Position numbers and translations under genes: made by a program
In this document: positions 58,608 through 64,000 of the stretch, in pieces
Position numbering within the stretch: the stretch's first letter is position 1
How the letters are laid out: every line of letters begins with the position of its first letter
NCBI RefSeq assembly: GCF_900105155.1
Contig: NZ_LT629762.1
Coordinates: forward strand, 2,046,001 to 2,110,000
Source of the DNA: Pseudomonas prosekii
GTDB taxonomy: Bacteria > Pseudomonadota > Gammaproteobacteria > Pseudomonadales > Pseudomonadaceae
Direction of reading: 5' to 3'
Length of the DNA stretch: 64,000 bases
The notes under the pieces: generated by a model
Databases searched by the model: none
Seen by the model: only the letters and a program-made list of their open reading frames with translations
Told to the model about the DNA's origin: nothing

Positions 58608-59621
58608 TCAAACCATCCCCACCAGCTTCAGCTCGCTCTTCAGGTACGCATAATAAATCGGCCCCGCCACCACTCCCGGCAGGCCGAATGCGGCCTCGAA
58701 CACCAGCATTGCCAGCAGCAACTCCCAAGACTTGGCACTGATCTGCCCGCCGACGATGCGCGCGTTGAGGAAGTATTCGAGCTTGTGGATAAAAATCAGA
58801 TAACCCAGCGCCGCCACGGCGACCCAGATCGACAGTGACAAACCGACGATGGTGATCAGGGTGTTCGACATCAGGTTGCCGATCACCGGCAACAAGCCGA
58901 GCAGGAAGGTCAGCACGATCAGGGTTTTGGTCAGCGGCAACTTAATGCCGAACATCGGCAGGATCACCGCCAAGAAGATCCCGGTGAAAAAGGTGTTGAG
59001 CAAGGAAATCTTGATCTGCGCAAAAACGATGTTGCGAAAGGCCTGGACCAGCAGGTGCAATCGGTCGAACAACGCGGCCGCCAGCGGTTTGCGTTTGGTC
59101 ACGTCCGGCACCCGCTGCAACGCGATGATCGCGCCCAGCACCATGCCGATCAGCAATGTCACGAACATGTGCGCGGCGTCTTTGCCGACCAGTTGCAGGT
59201 CGCTGAGGTGTTTGCTCATCCACGCGCCGATGGCCACGCGAAATTCCGCAGCACTGGCCGGCAGGTAGGCGTCGATGAACGGCGGCAGTTGCCCGCGTGC
59301 GCGGTCGACCACGTGCATGAATTTGTCGAGGGAGGCGCCGGGGTTTTCCGCTTCGTGCAGCAGGAAGCTGATCGCGCCAGCGAAGATCAGTGCCAGCACG
59401 CTGACCACTAAAGTGCCGAGCAACGCCACCGCCAGCCATCGCGCGCGGCGACCTTCGATCAGGCGCTGCAATTGCGGGGTGAGCATGTTGACCAGTTCAA
59501 ATACCAGCAAACCGGCCAGCAGGCTTGGCAGCAAGCGCAACGGCAGCACCAGCAGCAACCCACCGAAAATGATGATCCAACTGATGAACAGCAGGACTTG
59601 GCGTTGAGAAAACGTTGGCAT
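58608..59621 (-). CDS. AI-2E family transporter
   Basis: This 337-residue inner-membrane protein has about eight helices: two near residues 10-45, one near 65-90, a soluble stretch at 95-150, then five more. Family marks are a GLLPVIGNLMSNTLITI loop and the EAAFGLPGVVAGPIYYAYLK end. The family is named for TqsA, which exports autoinducer-2, but most Pseudomonas members have unproven roles, some in cation or metabolite export. It converges on the Hsp70-like gene. Confidence 0.88.
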   Translation of the reverse strand: MPTFSQRQVLLFISWIIIFGGLLLVLPLRLLPSLLAGLLVFELVNMLTPQLQRLIEGRRARWLAVALLGTLVVSVLALIFAGAISFLLHEAENPGASLDKFMHVVDRARGQLPPFIDAYLPASAAEFRVAIGAWMSKHLSDLQLVGKDAAHMFVTLLIGMVLGAIIALQRVPDVTKRKPLAAALFDRLHLLVQAFRNIVFAQIKISLLNTFFTGIFLAVILPMFGIKLPLTKTLIVLTFLLGLLPVIGNLMSNTLITIVGLSLSIWVAVAALGYLIFIHKLEYFLNARIVGGQISAKSWELLLAMLVFEAAFGLPGVVAGPIYYAYLKSELKLVGMV

Positions 59622-59746
59622 ACAGCCTCAAAACGAACGGCGTAAAAGGACCGGCAGTCTGCCAGCGTTCCGGGATCAGCACTAGGAAATGTGCAGGGCG
59701 GACCTGGTGAGAGGACTGATGGCTTTTGTTGCCGAGCCTACTGGCC

Positions 59747-59867
59747 CCATCGCGAGCAAGCTCGCTCCCACATTGGACCTGTGAACAAAGCCCCGTGCGG
59801 GAGCACCTTCAAAAACATCCGCCCTGTGAACACAGCCCCCTGTGGGAGCGAGCTTGCTCGCGATGGG
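59747..59867. repeat. REP doublet between AI-2E and PsiF genes
   Basis: ATCGCGAGCAAGCTCGCTCC and the inverse GGAGCGAGCTTGCTCGCGAT lie about 65 bp apart; between them CCTGTGAACA-AGCCCC recurs twice. No gene is seen in 59622-59901. Confidence 0.85.
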
Positions 59868-59901
59868 GCACTTACAGCCCCCACATTTCCTCGCCGATGG
59901 C

Positions 59902-60207
59902 TTACTTTTTCTTCAAACAATCACTCATGAAGGTTTTGCGCGCATCGCCCGTGAGCGCTTTGGTCTTGGCGTCGGCGTTGCAGGTTTTCATTTTCTCTTG
60001 CTGCGGCGTCAGGACTTTTCCGTCATTGGCCGCTGGCGCCGCTTTCAGGCAGGTGCTCATGTAGGCCTTGCGCTCATCGCCCTTGAGACTTTTCGCAGTA
60101 GCGTCGGCATTGCAGGTGGTCATTTTGTTCTGCTGGGCGGTGGCGGCGAAGCCTTGGGAACAGAGCAGCAAACCGATCATCAACAAAGGGACACGCAACA
60201 TCTTCAT
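59902..60207 (-). CDS. PsiF-repeat periplasmic protein
   Basis: This 101-residue protein starts at ATG 60207, which has AGGAG 8 bases upstream. A signal peptide (residues 1-22) ends at FAA. Two PsiF repeats follow: QNKMTTCNADA..LKGDERKAYMSTCLK and QEKMKTCNADA..LTGDARKTFMSDCLK, each with paired Cys. In E. coli psiF is induced by phosphate starvation, but its role is not known. Located 63 bp from the AraC regulator gene on the same strand. Confidence 0.9.
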   Translation of the reverse strand: MKMLRVPLLMIGLLLCSQGFAATAQQNKMTTCNADATAKSLKGDERKAYMSTCLKAAPAANDGKVLTPQQEKMKTCNADAKTKALTGDARKTFMSDCLKKK

Positions 60208-60270
60208 GGAGTTTTCTCCTTGTTGCCGCACCGATGGATGCGGCCTCGCCCTGAGTGTAGACAACGCCTG

Positions 60271-61077
60271 TTACACCTTCCTGCCGTCAAGATGGCTGCG
60301 TCGATATTGCTCCGGCGTGCACCCGGCCTGGCGCTGAAACATCGCGATAAATGCCGAACCACTGCTGTAGCCCAGGTCGAAGGCGATTTCCTGAATGCTG
60401 CGAGCACTGCCCAGCGCTTCGATCGCCGCGAGAAAGCGCAGGCGCAGGCGCCATTCGCCGAAACTCATGCCCAATTCGCGGACAAACTGGCGCGCCAAGG
60501 TGCGCTCGCTGACGTGAATCTGCGCCGCCCACTCGGCCAATGGCCGGTTGTCCCCAGGCTCGGCCTGCAACGCTTCGAGGATCCCGAGCAGCCCCGGACT
60601 GCTGGCGTACGGCAAATAACAGGCATGCTCGGGCGCCTGCTGTAGTTGATCCACCAGCACTTGGGCGAGACGAACGTCGGCGTCCTGCTCGGGAATCTTC
60701 ACATCGCGGGCGGCGAAGTCCTTGAGGATTGCCTTGAGAATGTCGCTGATCGCCAGTGTGCACGCCTGCTGCGGCAACTCCCGGCACAGCGACGGCGCCA
60801 GGCACACCGCGCGGTAGTTGATCGGCTGGTTGCTGTAGAAGCTGTGCTCGGTGTGCGGCGGCACCCAAACCGCGTATTGCGGCGGCGACATGAAACGGCT
60901 GCTGCCGATTTCCATGTGCAGCACGCCGCTCGACGAATACTCCAGCGTGCCCCACGGATGGCGGTGCGCCGAGGCGTATTCGTGGGTGTCGAAGTCGGCG
61001 TAGCGGAAGTACACCGGCGCCGGTAATTCGTAGAAATCCAGCAGATCGATGTGTTTGCGGCTCATGCTGTCCGTCAT
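60271..61077 (-). CDS. AraC family transcriptional regulator
   Basis: This 268-residue regulator has an N-terminal cupin (HRHPWGTLEYSSSGVLHMEIGSSRFMSPP, about residues 38-66) and a C-terminal pair of helix-turn-helix motifs (WAAQIHVSERTLARQFVRELG near 185; IQEIAFDLGYSSGSAFIAMFQRQAG near 232). The start is ATG 61077 or ATG 61065. It is divergent from the EamA transporter gene, whose start is 85 bp away, so it is a natural candidate to regulate that exporter. Confidence 0.92.
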   Translation of the reverse strand: MTDSMSRKHIDLLDFYELPAPVYFRYADFDTHEYASAHRHPWGTLEYSSSGVLHMEIGSSRFMSPPQYAVWVPPHTEHSFYSNQPINYRAVCLAPSLCRELPQQACTLAISDILKAILKDFAARDVKIPEQDADVRLAQVLVDQLQQAPEHACYLPYASSPGLLGILEALQAEPGDNRPLAEWAAQIHVSERTLARQFVRELGMSFGEWRLRLRFLAAIEALGSARSIQEIAFDLGYSSGSAFIAMFQRQAGCTPEQYRRSHLDGRKV

Positions 61078-61162
61078 CAGGGGCAGGTTGTCTGGATCGA
61101 AGTATAGGCGTGCATCCAGACAAGCGGATAATTGCGCTTCATTAACGTTCTGGTTGTTTGCG

Positions 61163-62050
61163 ATGCAATACGCTTATCCCTTGCTGGCCATTTTCATCTG
61201 GGCCGGCAATACCGTGATCACAAAAATGTCGGCCGGGGCGATATTCCCGGCCGAGATTGGTTTCTATCGCTGGCTGCTGGCCGGATTGCTGTTCACCCCT
61301 TTCATGCTCAAACCGGTGATCGCGCACTGGCCGAAGATCCGCGCCAACCTCGGCAAAATCTTTGTCCTCGGCGTGCTCGGCATGGCGGTTTATCAGAGCC
61401 TGGCCTACTTTGCCGCGACCCGGACTTCGGCGACCAACATGGGCATCATCCTGTCGCTGATGCCTTTGATGTCGCTGACCATGGCGATCATCAGCCTCGG
61501 CCAACGCCTGACCGCCGGCGCGTTGGCCGGGGCGGTGCTGTCGTTCGCCGGGGTGCTGGTGGTGGTGTCGTCCGGCAGCCTCGGCGTATTGCTCGAACAC
61601 GGGGTAAATCTGGGCGACGCGATGATGTTGATCGCGACGCTGGCTTACGCGATTTACAACACGCTGCTGAAAAAATGGCAGCTGCGCCTGCCGCCGCTGG
61701 TGTTGCTGTACATGCAGGTGTGGGTGGCGGTGATTGTGCTGTTTCCGCTGTTCGCGGTGTCGCCGAAAATCGGCCTGACCGCGCAAAACATTCCGCTGGT
61801 GCTGTACGCGTGCCTGCTGGCGTCGATGGTCGCGCCGCTGGTGTGGATGCAAGCCGTGGCGCGCCTCGGCCCGAGCCGGACCACACTGTTTTTCAACCTG
61901 CTGCCAATCATCACCGCGCTGATTGCGGCGGTGGTTTTGCATGAACAATTGGCGATGTATCACCTGGTGGGCGGGATGTTGACGCTGGGCGGAGTGATAC
62001 TTTCCGAGCGCTGGACGACGGTGCTGGGCCGCAGGATTCGCGTCGCCTGA
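61163..62050 (+). CDS. EamA-type drug/metabolite transporter
   Basis: This 295-residue, ten-helix protein has two EamA repeats (about residues 5-135 and 150-290). The ATG at 61163 gives MQYAYPLLAIFIWAGNTVITKM. Typical marks are FYRWLLAGLLFTPF, ATRTSATNMGIILSLMPLMSL and GPSRTTLFFNLLPIITALIAAVVLHEQL. Members export amino acids, metabolites or drugs; the substrate here is not readable. It is divergent from an AraC regulator. Its last 17 bases, including the stop, are part of a tandemly repeated intergenic unit. Confidence 0.92.
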   Translation: MQYAYPLLAIFIWAGNTVITKMSAGAIFPAEIGFYRWLLAGLLFTPFMLKPVIAHWPKIRANLGKIFVLGVLGMAVYQSLAYFAATRTSATNMGIILSLMPLMSLTMAIISLGQRLTAGALAGAVLSFAGVLVVVSSGSLGVLLEHGVNLGDAMMLIATLAYAIYNTLLKKWQLRLPPLVLLYMQVWVAVIVLFPLFAVSPKIGLTAQNIPLVLYACLLASMVAPLVWMQAVARLGPSRTTLFFNLLPIITALIAAVVLHEQLAMYHLVGGMLTLGGVILSERWTTVLGRRIRVA

Positions 62051-62359
62051 CCTGACGTCATCGCGAGCAGGCTCACTCCCACAGGAGTTCACCGAAATCC
62101 TGTAGGAGCAAGGCTTGCCCGCGAAGAACGATGACGCGGTCTGGATTCGCGTTGCCTGACCTGACGTCATCGCGAGCAAGCTCGCTCCCACAGGAATCCC
62201 CGAAATCCTGTAGGAGCAAGGCTTGCCCGCGAAGAACGATGACGCGGTCTGGACTCGCGTTGCCTGACCTGACGCCATCGCGAGCAGGCTCACTCCCACA
62301 GGAGTTCACCGAAATCCTGTAGGAGCAAGGCTTGCCCGCGAAGAACGATGACGCGGTCT
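62034..62359. repeat. Three tandem ~109-bp units made of REP palindromes
   Basis: Units start at GGATTCGCGT near 62034, 62143 and 62251 (periods 109 and 108). Each holds a CGCGAGCAGGCTCAC-type REP and an AGGCTTGCCCGCGAAG-type REP and ends GACGCGGTCT. The array fills the whole gap between the convergent transporter and lipase genes and overlaps the last codons of both. It holds no independent gene. Confidence 0.93.
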
Positions 62360-63257
62360 ACACCCCTGCCGCCTTCAACCGCGCGGCGTGCTCCACAAAC
62401 AGCCGCAGCGGCTGCGCGCCTTTGCCGACCAGGCCCAGCGACTGGTTGACGATGTCGAAGTGATCCATCGGGAAGTCGTCGCCAATCACCGTGCCGAGGT
62501 GCGAGCTGTAGCGCCCGACCATTCCGTCGCAGTGCCCCGCTTCGCGCACGAAGGTTTTGGCGAATAACCGGCAACTGCGATTGGTCCCGTCAAACAGATT
62601 GCCGCCGCGATCGGTTTTGCCCGGCTGCAAGGTCCCGGACCACGAGTAATATCGCACGCCGTTGACCTCTTCCGGCCCCTGCCCGCCCCAAGTATCTGGC
62701 AACCCTTGTGGATAACGCTGATTGAACAGCGCCACCCCTTCGGTCGTCAGCGAATGGTGCGAGGCGGGAATATCCACCGGCAACTTCGGCCCGCGATAAC
62801 CAGTGTCCAGCAGCCCCATCACCGCGCCAATCACCCGCAGCAGCACGCCAAGCAAACGGCCTTTGGCACTGTCGGCCGGGTAATGTTTTTGCAGATAATC
62901 AGCCAATTCCGAGCCGTGATTCGGTCCGGCGACTGACGTAACGGAAGCCACCAGATCCGGACGTTGCGCAGCCGCATAACGAGCCGTCAACGAGCCTTGG
63001 CTATGGCCGATCAGGTTGACCTTCTGCGCCCCGGTCTCACGCAAAATCTGCTCAATCCGCGCCAGCAACTGCTCGCCTCGCACCTCGCTGGAATTGAGCG
63101 GCGACACCTGCACCGCAATCACCACCGCACCACCACGGCGCAGCGCCGCGATGATCCCGTACCAGTACGGATACAGCACCAGACGGATAAACCCGAGCAT
63201 TCCCGGGACCAGCACCAACGGGTAACGCGTTGCGCAATCTTGCGACATGGGCGACAT
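62358..63257 (-). CDS. Triacylglycerol lipase (lactonizing-lipase family)
   Basis: This 299-residue alpha/beta hydrolase closely resembles the secreted P. aeruginosa lipase LipA: YPLVLVPGMLGF, nucleophile Ser86 in GHSQGS, VNGVRYYSWSGT, Asp244 in CDGMVGRYSSHLG, and His266 in MDHFDIVNQ. It has no signal peptide and no foldase gene beside it. The LipA Cys after the Asp is Tyr here, and a Cys (243) lies next to the Asp instead, so the usual disulfide is not conserved. AAGGA lies about 9 bases before the ATG. It probably acts inside the cell or leaves by another route. Confidence 0.9.
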   Translation of the reverse strand: MSPMSQDCATRYPLVLVPGMLGFIRLVLYPYWYGIIAALRRGGAVVIAVQVSPLNSSEVRGEQLLARIEQILRETGAQKVNLIGHSQGSLTARYAAAQRPDLVASVTSVAGPNHGSELADYLQKHYPADSAKGRLLGVLLRVIGAVMGLLDTGYRGPKLPVDIPASHHSLTTEGVALFNQRYPQGLPDTWGGQGPEEVNGVRYYSWSGTLQPGKTDRGGNLFDGTNRSCRLFAKTFVREAGHCDGMVGRYSSHLGTVIGDDFPMDHFDIVNQSLGLVGKGAQPLRLFVEHAARLKAAGV

Positions 63258-63557
63258 GGGCGGACATCCTTGTGATCGGTGAGATGACGCCAGAGCCGAT
63301 GCAAGACCTCAGCCAGGCATCGCCAGCGTGATCGCGCAGTCTAGGCCATCTGCCCAGTTTCAACCCGGCCACGATCTACCCGACCGAGAGCACTTTCGGC
63401 GCCGGGTACAGCGCGTTGCTCGTAACCCAAGTCAACAAATGTTGACCGCTGGACCAATTTCATAAAACTTTCTGCAGCGCGTGTTACTCCCATCTTAAGT
63501 AGCGATCACGTCCCCGAGAGGCGTGACGCAAACCGGATTAGCCTCCAGGAGATCGAG
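63258..63557. other. Intergenic region between lipase and ferritin-like gene
   Basis: These 300 bp separate two divergent genes. Nothing gene-like, no REP and no strong terminator was seen. TTGACC at 63442 could be a -35 box, but no good -10 sequence lies at the right distance. Promoters for both genes must be here. Confidence 0.5.
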
Positions 63558-64000
63558 ATGAGCGACATGCAGTTGTCTGATAAAAACACCCTGCGCCAGC
63601 GGGCCCGCCAGAACGTCGAAAACGGTGCGGTGACCGAGGGCTACAGCGCCGACCGCGAGGAAGTGCTGCGCCTGCTCAACGAATCGCTGGCCACCGAACT
63701 GGTCTGCGTGTTGCGCTACAAGCGCCACTACTTCATGGCCAACGGCGTGAAAGCGCACGTGGCTGCCGAGGAATTCCTCGAACACGCCAATCAGGAAGCC
63801 GAACACGCCGACCGTCTGGCCGAGCGCATCGTGCAACTGGGTGGCGAGCCTGAGTTCAACCCCGACCTGCTGTCGAAGAATTCCCACGCCCAATACGTGG
63901 CGGGCAATACTCTGAAGGAAATGGTCTACGAAGACCTGGTCGCCGAGCGAATCGCCATCGACAGCTACCGCGAAATCATCCAGTACATCGGCGAGAAAGA
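63558..64000 (+). CDS. Ferritin-like domain protein, 5' part
   Basis: The gene runs off the right edge after 147 codons. The ATG has AGGAG 8 bases upstream. The N-terminus is helical with EVLRLLNESLATELVCVLRYKRHYFM and EEFLEHANQEAEHADRLAERIVQLGG. The Glu and the E-x-x-H spacing (EAEH) are ferroxidase-like, as in bacterioferritin and Dps relatives. It may store iron or protect against oxidants. The C-terminal ligand helices are not visible, so the subfamily is not decided. Confidence 0.85.
   Translation, partial: MSDMQLSDKNTLRQRARQNVENGAVTEGYSADREEVLRLLNESLATELVCVLRYKRHYFMANGVKAHVAAEEFLEHANQEAEHADRLAERIVQLGGEPEFNPDLLSKNSHAQYVAGNTLKEMVYEDLVAERIAIDSYREIIQYIGEK

Noticed and set aside
62073..62309. 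Small repeated-peptide frame between the transporter and lipase
   Set aside because: It is the tandem REP array read through; the GSEPARD-type peptide recurs wherever this REP occurs.

Overview
The window reads as chromosomal DNA of a Pseudomonas of the fluorescens group. The grounds are high-GC coding sequence, many paired REP palindromes between genes (two families, cores GAGCGAGCTTGCTCGCG and GAGGCTTGCCCGCGAAG), a Pseudomonas-style mosaic cobalamin cluster, and a urea-transport/urease order with acetyltransferases between ureA and ureB. No rRNA, tRNA, CRISPR array, IS element or prophage was seen.

Layout. 1-1.9 kb: end of a hybrid histidine kinase (RetS-like) and a MarC-family membrane protein. 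2-18 kb: a toxin island. Two very large tandem genes on the minus strand encode single-chain toxins that resemble clostridial glucosylating toxins and lymphostatin: an N-terminal DXD glycosyltransferase, a Cys-His-Asp protease-like domain and a hydrophobic pore/translocation segment. Beside them lie two divergent small genes that are paralogues of each other. 18.3-26 kb: cobalamin corrin-ring genes, cobGHIJ leftward and cobL-cbiD-cobK rightward. 26.3-31.6 kb: a copper-handling set (two DUF2946 proteins, PCu(A)C chaperone, TonB-dependent copper receptor, PepSY protein). 31.7-37.4 kb: a small Cys-rich secreted protein, a TonB siderophore receptor and a FecCD-type ABC importer. 37.6-48.6 kb: urtABCDE urea importer behind a probable sigma-54 promoter, followed by ureD, ureA, two GNAT acetyltransferases, ureB and ureC (ureEFG are not in the window). 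48.7-55.4 kb: a 1764-residue leucine-rich-repeat effector with a NEL-type E3 ubiquitin ligase end, and a sensor histidine kinase. 55.6-58.5 kb: chaperones cbpM, cbpA and a YegD-like Hsp70. 58.6-64 kb: AI-2E transporter, PsiF-repeat protein, AraC regulator, EamA transporter, lactonizing-type lipase and a ferritin-like protein cut by the window end.

The genes form separate functional blocks: cobalamin synthesis, copper and iron uptake through TonB receptors, urea import and hydrolysis under likely nitrogen control, and host-directed toxins or effectors. The most unusual parts are the tandem toxin operon with its paired small genes, the NEL effector, and three intergenic elements whose interior is single-copy or tandemly triplicated (about 110 bp period). 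A different intergenic triplication lies at the 3' ends of the EamA transporter and lipase genes.
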